A program made the position numbers and the translations under genes. From assembly GCA_045636325.1 (NCBI GenBank), contig JAZTXH010000006.1:29159-93158 (forward strand): a stretch of DNA of 64,000 bases, given 5' to 3'. The notes below the pieces were generated by a model that searched no databases, had not been told where the DNA came from, and saw only the letters and a program-made list of their open reading frames with translations. The DNA comes from CAKSHP01 sp045636325 (GTDB lineage Bacteria; Bacillota; Clostridia; UBA1381; UMGS1253). How positions within the stretch are numbered: the stretch's first letter is position 1; each line of letters begins with the position of its first letter. Shown here piece after piece: positions 28,786-38,118 of this stretch.

Positions 28786-29715
28786 ATGGAAACAAAAAAA
28801 ATGACAGATAAAAAATTAAATAAAAAAAAGAAAATATTAATAGTCATTCTGTCTATTTTAACAGTCTTTATTTTGTTGTGCGGTGCTTTGACTTACTGGC
28901 AGCGTATAAATATTGAAGCATTTTTGCTTGCAAGAAAATATTCCTCAGACGAAATAGTAAAACAAATGGCAGAAAACGACACCACTTTAAAAAAAGAGAT
29001 TGAAAAGCATTTTTCAGAGGGCCTAAGAGATTTTACTCCCGAAGAACAAGCTCTTATTGACTCGGGAAAGGTGTCAGAAAAGCAAATGCTTGCAAAAATA
29101 ATTGCCGAACAGACAAACGGTGAAATTCCGCCTGAATTGAAAGAACTTTTAAACCGTGAAATATATGAAAAGCTTTTTTCCGCTCAGAAAAGGGCAAATA
29201 ATAAAGATGTGAAAATTAAATTTGAAGAATCTCCCATTTTAGTGCCAGTGCCTGTCTCTGAGGCCAAAAAGACAGAAAAAGAAAACACTGAAAACGAAAA
29301 GACCCTTGTGGTTGTTGGTACGCCCACTACAGTAACCCAGTCAATGGCGCCCAACACCTCAAATCAGACATGCGAGGCTATAATCGCAAAATATGTGGCA
29401 CAGCTCTACGCCCTTGAAAGCAAATACATAGGCGCAATAGAGGGTGTCGTAGCATCTGCAAAAGCAGAAGCAAAGGCTCATGGGCTGACAAAGAAAGATA
29501 CATCAAAGCTTTTAAGCATCGGTGCAAAATATACCGGCACAATAAATTCCCTTGAAGCGCAGTGTGACGGTGAGGTTGAGGGGGTTATAACAAATCTTAC
29601 AAGCGAGCTTAATGCTATAAATGCAGACACAAGCATTATAGCCACCATAAGAAGCGCTTATTCAAGCGAAAAAAGCCTTAAACGTGCGTATTATATGAAT
29701 AAAATCGGTATATAA
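28786..29715 (+). CDS. membrane-anchored protein of unknown function
   Basis: 309 aa. A lysine-rich N-terminus is followed by one membrane segment (ILIVILSILTVFILLCGALTYW, about residues 24-45), so most of the chain is outside. A helical region (residues 50-130) leads to a Pro/Glu/Thr linker. The C-terminal helical domain (residues 195-309) has two cysteines (NQTCEAI and EAQCDGEV) about 70 residues apart that could form a disulfide. I do not recognise a named family. It is monocistronic, with its own promoter and terminator. Confidence 0.75.
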   Translation: METKKMTDKKLNKKKKILIVILSILTVFILLCGALTYWQRINIEAFLLARKYSSDEIVKQMAENDTTLKKEIEKHFSEGLRDFTPEEQALIDSGKVSEKQMLAKIIAEQTNGEIPPELKELLNREIYEKLFSAQKRANNKDVKIKFEESPILVPVPVSEAKKTEKENTENEKTLVVVGTPTTVTQSMAPNTSNQTCEAIIAKYVAQLYALESKYIGAIEGVVASAKAEAKAHGLTKKDTSKLLSIGAKYTGTINSLEAQCDGEVEGVITNLTSELNAINADTSIIATIRSAYSSEKSLKRAYYMNKIGI

Positions 29716-29834
29716 TACGGCATCCAAGATAAGGCAGTTTGAAGTTAGATAATTTCCGTTATTTTATAATTTTGATTTTTTATTGTAATTTTCTATAATT
29801 TTCATATATCAAAAAGTATATATCTTTTTATATT

Positions 29835-29870
29835 CAAAAAAGCCTGTGTGTTCAGGCTTTTTTCTATTTT
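29835..29870 (+). terminator. terminator after the membrane-anchored unknown gene
   Basis: AAAAAAGCCTG with CAGGCTTTTTT around a short loop. Confidence 0.9.
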
Positions 29871-29907
29871 TTTTAGTTTTTTCATATCTTTTACCATAAT
29901 TTGTGGG

Positions 29908-29936
29908 TTGATTACTGCGTATAATCCGTCTATAAT
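29908..29936 (+). promoter_or_regulatory. promoter of the SLH-domain protein gene
   Basis: TTGATT (29908-29913), 17 bp, TATAAT (29931-29936). It predicts a 5' UTR of about 145 nt, long as in many S-layer genes. Nothing else is recognised in 29716-30088. Confidence 0.75.
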
Positions 29937-30088
29937 TGCAATTGTGGTTGACATAACACCTCGAAGAATTCAAGGAAAATCCGCTGTATAGCCTATAAGT
30001 ACAGTAACACCTTGTATTTTTTATAAAGCTTTGTTTGTGTTATGCAAACCGCAAAATAAAATAAAACCTTACAAGGAGGAAAAAATTT

Positions 30089-32692
30089 ATGAAAAAGACT
30101 ACAACAAGATTTATGTCTTTACTTTTGTCTGTAATGCTTCTTATTTCTGCTTTTTCAGGCTTTGCAGCAGTAAGTGCCGCAGATGAAAGCGAACAGTCAG
30201 CATATAGTGAAGCAATAGATGTGCTGAAGGCGTTATCAGTTATGGTTGGTGACGCGCAAACAGGCCTGATAAGACCTAACGACCCCATTAAAAGAAGCGA
30301 GGTTGCCAAAATGGCAATAGCAATTCTCGGTCTTACTGACATTGCGCACGGGGCATCGTATAAGTCAAAATATTCTGACGTACCCACTGACCACTGGGCA
30401 GTAGGTTATATTAATGTTGCAACAGACCAAGGCATCGTTATAGGCGACGTTGCCGGAACCTTCAGACCCGACGACACAATTACCTACGAAGAAGCGATGA
30501 CAATAATCGTAAGAGTTATCGGTTTTGAGCCTTTTGCAAAAGACCGTGGCGGATATCCTGCAGGATACCTTGTGGCAGCATCTGAAAATAAGCTTAACAA
30601 AAATGCTTATTCTTCCAATTCTTCTGCGCCTGCAACAAGAGGTATTGTAGGCCAGATATTCTTTAACTCTCTTGAAGTAAAAATGATGGAACAGACAGGC
30701 TTTGGTGCTGATGCAGATTTTGTTATTGGTGAAAAAACACTTCTTAAAGACAAGCTTAATGCACAAAAAATTTCAGGTCAAGTAACAGCAACGAGCCAGA
30801 GTTCACTTTCAGGCACATCTGCACTTGACAAAGACGAAGTTAAAATCGGCTCTGAAATTTATTCACTTGCAGAGGGCATTGATGTGACTACTCTTTTAGG
30901 TTACAACGTTAATGCATATCTCCAGGAAGATACCTACGGCGATGATTACGTTATTATGATTTCGCCTGCAGAAAACAAAAATTCTTTCCTTGAAATTAGC
31001 GCAGAAAGCTTTGAATCCCTATCCGATTCAAAACTTGAATACTGGAAAGACAAAGATACAGACAAGAAAACTACAGTTGCAACTCTTGAAGAAAAACCCA
31101 CCCTTATCTACAATGGTCAGGCAGAAGAATACAAAGCCGAAACCGTTACAATGACAGATAAGGCTGGTAAAATAAAGCTTCTTGATACTGACAGAAACGG
31201 CAAATATGACATTATATTTGTTACAGAGTATAAAAATATTGTAGTAGAAGATACAATGCCCACATCAGGCAAAATTATCGACAAATATGGTGCACAGACA
31301 ATAGTTTTAGACCCTGAAGATGAAGATCTTGACTTTATAATTGAAAAAGCAGGCGAGAGCATAAAGGTTTCTGACCTTAAAAAATGGGACGTGCTTTCAA
31401 TTGCTGAAAGCCGCGACAAAACAATCTACAGAATTCATGTAATAAATGATATTGTTGAAGGTAAGGTAAAAGAAATTTCAGGCGATTATGAAGTAAGCAT
31501 TAATGGTAAGCTTTATAAAATAGCCGCTAACTACCCCTACGACATTGACCTTTCAGACGAAGGTAAGTTCTATCTTGATATAGAAGGCAAGATTGCTGCA
31601 GTTGACGCAACAAGCGGCATTAGCTCAAACTATGCTTTCCTTATTAACGCCGCTATACCAGGCGCTATAGATGACACATTGCAGCTTAAGCTGTTTACAA
31701 AAGACGGTCAGACTGTAACCCTAAGCGGTGCAGATAAAATCAGATTTAACGGTAAAAGCGGATACAAACCCGCCGAAGTTCTTGAGCTTTTGAAAAAAGA
31801 CGGCAAGGTTGTACACCAGCTTATCACATTTGAGAAAAACTCAGAAGGTAAGATAGTTTCAATTGTTACTGCGACCGATAACACATCAAGCGGCACAATC
31901 AACGAAGACGGCTTTACTCATAACCTTTCTCTTAAGGATGCAATCTACAAATCTGCAACCGGTAAGCTTGGAAATGTTAATATTTCCGATAAGACAGTTA
32001 TCTTTGACATTCCTGCTGACTGGAAGGATGCATCAGACCTTTCTGTAAGAACTCAGAGCATGTTTGAAAACGATACTCCTTATGATGCTTTGGTATTTGA
32101 TATGAGCAAAGACTACACCGCAGGTGCACTTATTGTTACAAGCACTGATTATCAGGCAAACGCAGCATCCTCTGCGGCGATTGTAACAAATATAGTTTCA
32201 TCCTCAAACGATGATGACGTAGTGGTTGATAAGGTGTATCTATCACAGGACGGAGAAAGCAAGGTACTGTTTGCAACAGAGCTTGGCGCACTTGTAAAAG
32301 AAGATGGTAAAACTCCACTTCAGCCCGGCGATATTATTCAGTATAACACAAATGCAAACGGCGAAATAACAACTTACAGAATACTGTTTGATATATCTAA
32401 GAAAACAACTGAATTTGCAACAGATATTACCGATGATTTAAGTATAGTATACGGTAAGGTTTCAGGCAAATTTGCAAGTTCAATGAATGTAACCGTAAAC
32501 GGCAAAGACGAGCAGAACATTTCATTTGGTTCAGCAAAGATTTATGTTGTTGACACATCAAAGAGCACAAGCAAGATGGTAAGTTCTGCAACAACCGGTG
32601 ATATTCAGAAATTCGATGACGCAGACCCGAGTATGATATTTGTGAAATCATACAAAGGTGTTGCTGAGGAGATTATTATAATCAGATTATAA
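30089..32692 (+). CDS. S-layer homology (SLH) domain surface protein
   Basis: 867 aa. Signal peptide residues 1-30 (cleavage likely after VSA). Three SLH domains lie in about residues 35-200; the second reads YSDVPTDHWAVGYINVATDQ and the third is weaker. SLH triplets bind pyruvylated wall polymer. The remaining 660 residues are beta-rich with no catalytic motif that I recognise, so this is a structural or stalk-type surface protein. SD is AAGGAGG; strong promoter and long leader suggest high expression. It is the only SLH protein seen here. Confidence 0.9.
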   Translation: MKKTTTRFMSLLLSVMLLISAFSGFAAVSAADESEQSAYSEAIDVLKALSVMVGDAQTGLIRPNDPIKRSEVAKMAIAILGLTDIAHGASYKSKYSDVPTDHWAVGYINVATDQGIVIGDVAGTFRPDDTITYEEAMTIIVRVIGFEPFAKDRGGYPAGYLVAASENKLNKNAYSSNSSAPATRGIVGQIFFNSLEVKMMEQTGFGADADFVIGEKTLLKDKLNAQKISGQVTATSQSSLSGTSALDKDEVKIGSEIYSLAEGIDVTTLLGYNVNAYLQEDTYGDDYVIMISPAENKNSFLEISAESFESLSDSKLEYWKDKDTDKKTTVATLEEKPTLIYNGQAEEYKAETVTMTDKAGKIKLLDTDRNGKYDIIFVTEYKNIVVEDTMPTSGKIIDKYGAQTIVLDPEDEDLDFIIEKAGESIKVSDLKKWDVLSIAESRDKTIYRIHVINDIVEGKVKEISGDYEVSINGKLYKIAANYPYDIDLSDEGKFYLDIEGKIAAVDATSGISSNYAFLINAAIPGAIDDTLQLKLFTKDGQTVTLSGADKIRFNGKSGYKPAEVLELLKKDGKVVHQLITFEKNSEGKIVSIVTATDNTSSGTINEDGFTHNLSLKDAIYKSATGKLGNVNISDKTVIFDIPADWKDASDLSVRTQSMFENDTPYDALVFDMSKDYTAGALIVTSTDYQANAASSAAIVTNIVSSSNDDDVVVDKVYLSQDGESKVLFATELGALVKEDGKTPLQPGDIIQYNTNANGEITTYRILFDISKKTTEFATDITDDLSIVYGKVSGKFASSMNVTVNGKDEQNISFGSAKIYVVDTSKSTSKMVSSATTGDIQKFDDADPSMIFVKSYKGVAEEIIIIRL

Positions 32693-32751
32693 TAATTTAA
32701 AACTGCGCCGCAATACGGCGTGAGAGCTATGCTATAATCCTCCTAAATTAT

Positions 32752-32803
32752 AGGCAAAAGGCCGCAAGGATTTATTTTTTAAATCCTGCGGTCCTTTTTG
32801 CCT
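32752..32803. terminator. bidirectional terminator between SLH gene and YitT gene
   Basis: Long stem: AGGCAAAAGGCCGCAAGGAT pairs with the inverse at 32783-32802, with a T-rich loop. Confidence 0.85.
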
Positions 32804-32807
32804 TTCT

Positions 32808-33668
32808 TTATCTTTTCTTTATTATCGGTTCAAATCCTTCGCCTAATACCTGACTTGCATCCGATGTTACAACAAATGCGTTCGGGTCTGTTTTGTGTAT
32901 TACACTTTTTAAAGGATAATACTCAGCACGCCTTACCACGCACAAAAGCATTTGACCTTCTTTATTTTCATATGCTCCCCTGACGGGTATAAACGTTGCC
33001 CCTCTTTTAATTTCCTTTATAATGCACCTTGCAATTTCTTCATTTTTTTTTGATATAATCAGTATTTGCCTACCTTTATTTAATCCATATATTAAAGTAT
33101 CTATAACTCGTGTCTGGCAAAAAATTGCCACAAGACCGAAAAGAGCAGCTTCAACATCCTTGAACACTATTGCAGATATAGCCACAATCACAAAATCTAC
33201 TATCATAATTCCCGTGCCGATTTGTATATGAGGAAATTTTTTCTCTATGAGCACGCTTAAAACATCCGTTCCTCCGGTTGATGACCCCCTCATAAAAATA
33301 ACAGCCATTCCCGCCCCTGCAAATATTCCACCGAAAATTGATGCAAGCATTCTATCGCCGGTATAAAAAGGAAAATATGGTGTTATAATCATATCCAGTA
33401 TGATACTGCTTATTAAAAGAGATTTTACGGATTTTAAAACAAAACCTTTGCTTATTTTCTTAAGTGCTAACGCCATAAGGGGAATGTTTGCAATAATTGA
33501 AAAAACACCCACCGGAAAATTTATAAGATATTTTGCCATAATGGCTATACCTGATACGCCTCCTGGCGCAACAGAGGCGCTTTCAAAAAAGCAATAAATT
33601 CCAATTGCATATAAAAATGAGCCTGCAACATCAAAAAAAATATCTGCAAAAAATTTTTTTGCCTTCAT
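32808..33668 (-). CDS. YitT family membrane protein (DUF161 + DUF2179)
   Basis: 286 aa from ATG 33668, seven bases after GGAG; the TTG two codons upstream is rejected. Four or five membrane segments cover residues 1-180, with the family motif SGIAIMAKY and RGSSTGGTDVLS. A soluble C-terminal DUF2179 domain (RGATFIPVRGAYENKEGQMLLCVV) follows. Transported substrate is unknown. A leader with its own promoter, small ORF and terminator lies upstream, which suggests attenuation. Confidence 0.9.
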   Translation of the reverse strand: MKAKKFFADIFFDVAGSFLYAIGIYCFFESASVAPGGVSGIAIMAKYLINFPVGVFSIIANIPLMALALKKISKGFVLKSVKSLLISSIILDMIITPYFPFYTGDRMLASIFGGIFAGAGMAVIFMRGSSTGGTDVLSVLIEKKFPHIQIGTGIMIVDFVIVAISAIVFKDVEAALFGLVAIFCQTRVIDTLIYGLNKGRQILIISKKNEEIARCIIKEIKRGATFIPVRGAYENKEGQMLLCVVRRAEYYPLKSVIHKTDPNAFVVTSDASQVLGEGFEPIIKKR

Positions 33669-33763
33669 AAACAAACTCCATTAAAATTACTTTTTATTAT
33701 TTTGTACACAAATTCTTTTGATATACAGCTTTTATCAATTTATATAATTATATACCGCAAAAA

Positions 33764-33802
33764 TAAAAAAAGGCCTTTTAAAAAATTTTCCAAAAGCCTT
33801 GA
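33764..33802 (-). terminator. terminator/attenuator hairpin upstream of the YitT gene
   Basis: Minus-strand AAGGCTTTT pairs with AAAAGGCCTT, followed by a U-run (33765-33770). It stands between a minus-strand promoter and the YitT start. Confidence 0.75.
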
Positions 33803-33827
33803 CAAGTAGTTTTTTATATGTTATTAT
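33799..33827 (+). promoter_or_regulatory. candidate rpoB promoter
   Basis: TTGACA (33799-33804), 17 bp, TATTAT (33822-33827). It would give a leader of about 345 nt. It faces the minus-strand promoter at 33891-33919. I see no better plus-strand match nearer rpoB. Confidence 0.5.
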
Positions 33828-33873
33828 TATACATTGTATCATAGTCTAAAATGAGCGAAAAATGCCCCTTCAT
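33814..33873 (-). CDS. putative 19-residue leader peptide of the YitT gene
   Basis: ATG at 33873, stop TAA at 33814. Sequence MKGHFSLILDYDTMYNNNI. It begins about 10 nt after the predicted start of the minus-strand transcript and ends just before the terminator hairpin, the arrangement of an attenuator leader peptide. No SD is visible, so translation would be near-leaderless or may not occur. It is too short to judge by homology. Confidence 0.4.
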   Translation of the reverse strand: MKGHFSLILDYDTMYNNNI

Positions 33874-33890
33874 AAATTGTTGCTGAATGT

Positions 33891-33919
33891 ATTATAGCAC
33901 ACAATATATAGTTTTTCAA
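33891..33919 (-). promoter_or_regulatory. promoter of the YitT leader transcript
   Basis: Minus-strand TTGAAA (33914-33919), 17 bp, TATAAT (33891-33896). Confidence 0.8.
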
Positions 33920-34043
33920 GAGGAATTTTCAAATTTTTTAACGCTTTGATGCCCATGTGCTTTTAATCCTTTTATATATAAGGAAAAAGTGCGTAAAAAA
34001 TTTTTTTGAAATGTGAAAGTTTTTATATACCGCAGTCGCTTTT

Positions 34044-34128
34044 TAGCAGGAAAGCATCTCTGCAGGGCAATTGAAATGCTATTATGCTGAGCTCAGGACC
34101 TCTTTCACGCCTGACAGACTAGCATACG
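34044..34128 (+). ncRNA. structured 5' leader of rpoB
   Basis: Possible nested hairpins: GCAG/CTGC at 34046-34063, a 10-bp palindrome CTGAGCTCAG at 34087-34096, and TATGCT/AGCATA (about 34083-34126) enclosing TCAGG/CCTGA. I cannot match it to a named leader family. A role in autogenous control of rpoBC is a guess. Confidence 0.4.
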
Positions 34129-34180
34129 CATCTTTAATGCCACCAAAATCTGCAAATATTAAGATGAGGTGATAAAATTG

Positions 34181-37100
34181 ATGCCACATGAGATTACACT
34201 TGGCAAAAACAAACGTATGAGTTTTGCCAAAATCAAAGAACCTCTCGAAATGCCTAACCTTATTGAAATTCAGAAAAACTCTTATGAGTGGTTTATTAAG
34301 GAAGGTTTAAGAGAAGTATTTGAAGATGTTTCTCCCATTTGTGATTATACCGGTAATCTGGTATTGGAGTTTTTTGACTATAAGTTAGACTCTACTCCGA
34401 AATACTCTGTTGAAGAGTGTAAAGAACGTGACACAAACTATTCTGCGCCTTTGAGAGTGATGGTTCGTCTTATTAATAAGGAAACCGGCGAAGTTAAAGA
34501 GCAGGATATCTTTATCGGCGAATTTCCTCTTATGACAGACCAGGGTACATTTATTATTAACGGTGCTGAAAGAGTTGTTGTAAGCCAGCTTGTTCGTTCA
34601 CCCGGTATGTATTACGATATGGTGCATGATAAGTCAGGTAAAGAATTGTTCAGCTCTACAGTTATTCCTTATCGAGGTGCATGGCTTGAATATGACATTG
34701 ATATAAACGATGTTTTTTCGATACGTATTGACAGAACAAGAAAACTTCCCGTTACAATGTTTATCCGTGCGATGGGTTGCGAAACAAACTCTGAAATATA
34801 TGAGCTTTTCGGCGATGACGAGCGTATTTCCGCTACACTTGAAAAGGACAATACAGACAAAGAAGCTTCCTTAATTGAAATTTATAAAAAGCTTCGTCCC
34901 GGTGAGCCTGCAAGTGCAGAAAGCGCAACAAGCCTTATTACAAATATGTTTTTTGACCCCAAACGTTATGACCTTTCAAAGGTTGGTCGTTTCAAGTTTA
35001 ATCAGAAAATGGCTATTGGTTACAGAGTTAAAAACCAGAAGGCCGCAGAAGATATTATTGACACCGAAACAGGTGAGGTAATCTGTCCTAAGGGCGAAAT
35101 TATCTCTTCTGAAATGGCAGAAGCTATCGAAAATGCAGGTATAAACCACGTTTTCGTTTTAGTTGACGATAAAAAGAGAAAGATTTTCTCAAATAACATG
35201 GTTCGCCTTGAAAACTATGTTAGATTGGACGAAGAAAACAATGCAAAATATTTAAAAAATCTTGGTTTCCACACAACTGTAAGAAAGAGTGTTATAACTG
35301 AGATTTTAGCAGAGCTTGAAGCAGAAGGACTTTCTGAAGATAAAGAAACAATTGAGAAAGTTCTTGTTTCAAGACGTGAAGACCTTATGCCCAAGCATAT
35401 TATTGTTGACGATATGTTTGCATCAATCAACTATTTTAACAATCTTTGCTACGGTATCGGTGCTCTTGATGACATCGACCATCTTGGAAACAGAAGACTT
35501 CGCTGCGTAGGCGAGCTTTTGCAGAATCAGTTCAGAATAGGTCTTTCAAGAATGGAAAGAGTTGTTCGTGAAAGAATGAATATTCAGGATTTGGATGTGG
35601 TTACTCCTCAGAATTTAATTAACACCCGTCCTGTTGCTTCAACAATTAAAGAATTCTTTGGTTCTTCACAGCTTTCACAGTTTATGGATCAGACAAACCC
35701 CTTAGCTGAGCTTACTCATAAGAGAAGACTTTCAGCTCTTGGTCCGGGTGGTCTTTCCAGAGAACGTGCAGGCGTTGAGGTTCGAGACGTTCACTACACT
35801 CATTATGGCCGTATGTGTCCTATCGAGTCTCCCGAAGGTCCTAACATCGGTCTTATCAGTTCACTTTCTTCATTTGCACGTATCAATGAGTACGGATTTA
35901 TTGAATCCCCCTACAGACGTGTAGATAAAGAAACAGGTGTTATAACCGAGGATGTTGTTTATATGACAGCAGATAAGGAAGACGGCTTTACAATCGCTCA
36001 GGCAAACGAGCCTATCGGCGAAGACGGTCGTTTTACGAATAAAAAGATTACAGCCCGTTACCTAAACGAATTCGTGGAAGTAGCGCCCTCTGAAATTGAC
36101 TATATGGACGTATCACCAAGACAGCTTGTTTCAATAGCTACCTCTATGATACCATTTCTTGAAAACGATGACGCTAACCGTGCCCTGATGGGTTCTAACA
36201 TGCAGCGTCAGGCAGTGCCACTTCTCCGTACTGAGTCTCCCATTGTCGGAACAGGCATGGAGTATAAGGCAGCAAAAGACTCCGGCGTTGTTGTGTTGGC
36301 AAAACGTGATGGTGTTGTTGAAAAAGTAAGCTCAAGCGAGATTATTATTAAAGGTGATGACGGCGAGCGCGACAGACATAAGCTTTTGAAATTCCTTCGT
36401 TCAAACCAAGGCACTTCTATTAATCAGAGACCTATTGTTTCTGAAGGCGAAAGAGTTAAAAAAGACGATATAATTGCCGATGGTCCTTCAACCTGCAATG
36501 GTGAAATTTCACTTGGTAAGAATGCTCTTATCGGCTTTATGACTTGGGAAGGTTATAACTACGAGGATGCCGTTCTTTTAAATGAGCGTCTTGTAAGAGA
36601 TGACGTTTACACATCCATTCATATTGAAGAGTATGAAGCTGATGCACGTGACACAAAGCTTGGTCCTGAAGAAATCACACGCGAAATTCCCAATGTCGGT
36701 GACGATGCACTTCGTGACCTTGACGAAAGAGGTATTATCCGTATAGGTGCTGAAGTTCACGCAGGTGATATCCTTGTTGGTAAGGTTACTCCCAAGGGTG
36801 AAACAGAGCTTACAGCTGAAGAAAGACTTTTACGTGCAATTTTCGGTGAAAAGGCAAGAGAAGTAAGAGATACATCACTTCGCGTTCCTCACGGCGAAGC
36901 AGGCATCATAGTAGATGTAAAAGTATTTACAAGAGAAAACGGAGACGAACTTCCCCCGGGAGTAAACGAGCTTGTTCGTTGTTATATAGCACAGAGACGT
37001 AAGATTTCTGTGGGCGATAAGATGGCCGGCCGTCACGGCAACAAGGGTGTTATTTCAAGAATTCTTCCCGAAGAGGATATGCCCTTCCTTCCTGACGGTA

Positions 37101-38020
37101 CACCCCTTGATATCGTATTGAATCCCCTTGGCGTTCCTTCACGTATGAATATCGGTCAGGTGCTTGAAGTACATTTAGGATATGCAGCAAAGTCACTTGG
37201 TTGGAAGATTGCAACTCCTGTTTTTGACGGTGCAAATGAGGAAGATATCGCAGCACTTTTGGAAAAAGCAGGTTACGATTCAGACGGTAAGACTGTTTTA
37301 TATGACGGCCGTACCGGCGAACCCTTTGATAACCGCGTAACAGTAGGTTATATGTATTATTTGAAGCTTCATCATCTTGTTGATGATAAAATTCACGCAC
37401 GTTCAACAGGTCCCTATTCGCTTGTTACACAACAGCCCCTTGGCGGTAAAGCCCAGTTTGGCGGTCAGCGTTTCGGTGAAATGCAGGTTTGGGCTCTTGA
37501 GGCTTATGGTGCAGCTTATACACTTCAGGAAATCCTTACAGTTAAGTCAGATGACGTTGTAGGACGTGTTAAAACTTACGAAGCTATTGTTAAAGGCGAA
37601 AACGTTCCCGAACCCGGTGTTCCGGAGTCCTTTAAGGTATTGATAAAAGAACTTCAGAGTTTGTCGCTTGATATTAAAGTTCTTGACAAGAACGGCGAAG
37701 AAATTGAGCTTAGCGAATATTCCGATGATGACGATACAGTTGCTCCTTTAACTGTAAACATTGAGGGTAGCGAAGATTCCGTTAACCCCAATAAGGCTTC
37801 ATCTTCTGTATATTCTTCCGAAAGCAACGACCTTGATTCCGATGCAAAATTTGTTTTGGATGAAACAGAAGACTCACTTTTGGATGCCCTTGATTTTGAT
37901 GATAATGACGACTTTGATGATTTTGACGAGGATATCGTCGAGCCTGTAATGGACGATTTTGACGACATCGTAGAAGACTTAGATGCTCTTCCTGATGACG
38001 ATGACGAGGATTTTAATTAA
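34181..38020 (+). CDS. rpoB: RNA polymerase beta subunit
   Basis: 1279 aa from ATG 34181, nine bases after GAGGTG; a TTG one codon earlier is also possible. The rifampicin-binding segment (residues about 490-525) reads SQFMDQTNP and [14 protein letters not shown], the drug-sensitive type. Catalytic region motifs [12 protein letters not shown] and [23 protein letters not shown] (here MQVWA) are intact. The last 100 residues form a very acidic Asp/Glu tail, longer than in Bacillus subtilis (1193 aa in total). No rplJL lies upstream; rpoC follows. Confidence 0.97.
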   Translation: MPHEITLGKNKRMSFAKIKEPLEMPNLIEIQKNSYEWFIKEGLREVFEDVSPICDYTGNLVLEFFDYKLDSTPKYSVEECKERDTNYSAPLRVMVRLINKETGEVKEQDIFIGEFPLMTDQGTFIINGAERVVVSQLVRSPGMYYDMVHDKSGKELFSSTVIPYRGAWLEYDIDINDVFSIRIDRTRKLPVTMFIRAMGCETNSEIYELFGDDERISATLEKDNTDKEASLIEIYKKLRPGEPASAESATSLITNMFFDPKRYDLSKVGRFKFNQKMAIGYRVKNQKAAEDIIDTETGEVICPKGEIISSEMAEAIENAGINHVFVLVDDKKRKIFSNNMVRLENYVRLDEENNAKYLKNLGFHTTVRKSVITEILAELEAEGLSEDKETIEKVLVSRREDLMPKHIIVDDMFASINYFNNLCYGIGALDDIDHLGNRRLRCVGELLQNQFRIGLSRMERVVRERMNIQDLDVVTPQNLINTRPVASTIKEFFGSSQLSQFMDQTNPLAELTHKRRLSALGPGGLSRERAGVEVRDVHYTHYGRMCPIESPEGPNIGLISSLSSFARINEYGFIESPYRRVDKETGVITEDVVYMTADKEDGFTIAQANEPIGEDGRFTNKKITARYLNEFVEVAPSEIDYMDVSPRQLVSIATSMIPFLENDDANRALMGSNMQRQAVPLLRTESPIVGTGMEYKAAKDSGVVVLAKRDGVVEKVSSSEIIIKGDDGERDRHKLLKFLRSNQGTSINQRPIVSEGERVKKDDIIADGPSTCNGEISLGKNALIGFMTWEGYNYEDAVLLNERLVRDDVYTSIHIEEYEADARDTKLGPEEITREIPNVGDDALRDLDERGIIRIGAEVHAGDILVGKVTPKGETELTAEERLLRAIFGEKAREVRDTSLRVPHGEAGIIVDVKVFTRENGDELPPGVNELVRCYIAQRRKISVGDKMAGRHGNKGVISRILPEEDMPFLPDGTPLDIVLNPLGVPSRMNIGQVLEVHLGYAAKSLGWKIATPVFDGANEEDIAALLEKAGYDSDGKTVLYDGRTGEPFDNRVTVGYMYYLKLHHLVDDKIHARSTGPYSLVTQQPLGGKAQFGGQRFGEMQVWALEAYGAAYTLQEILTVKSDDVVGRVKTYEAIVKGENVPEPGVPESFKVLIKELQSLSLDIKVLDKNGEEIELSEYSDDDDTVAPLTVNIEGSEDSVNPNKASSSVYSSESNDLDSDAKFVLDETEDSLLDALDFDDNDDFDDFDEDIVEPVMDDFDDIVEDLDALPDDDDEDFN

Positions 38021-38118
38021 AATATAAGCCGTATTCGCAGTTTTTATTAAGAAAAATGCGGATACGGGATATGATTTTTGCTCTTGGCAAAAAAACTTTT
38101 AAAGAGGAGGTTTTCGTT

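Noticed and set aside
29949..29954. TTGACA upstream of the SLH gene as promoter
   Set aside because: No -10 at suitable spacing; the TTGATT-17-TATAAT at 29908-29936 is better.
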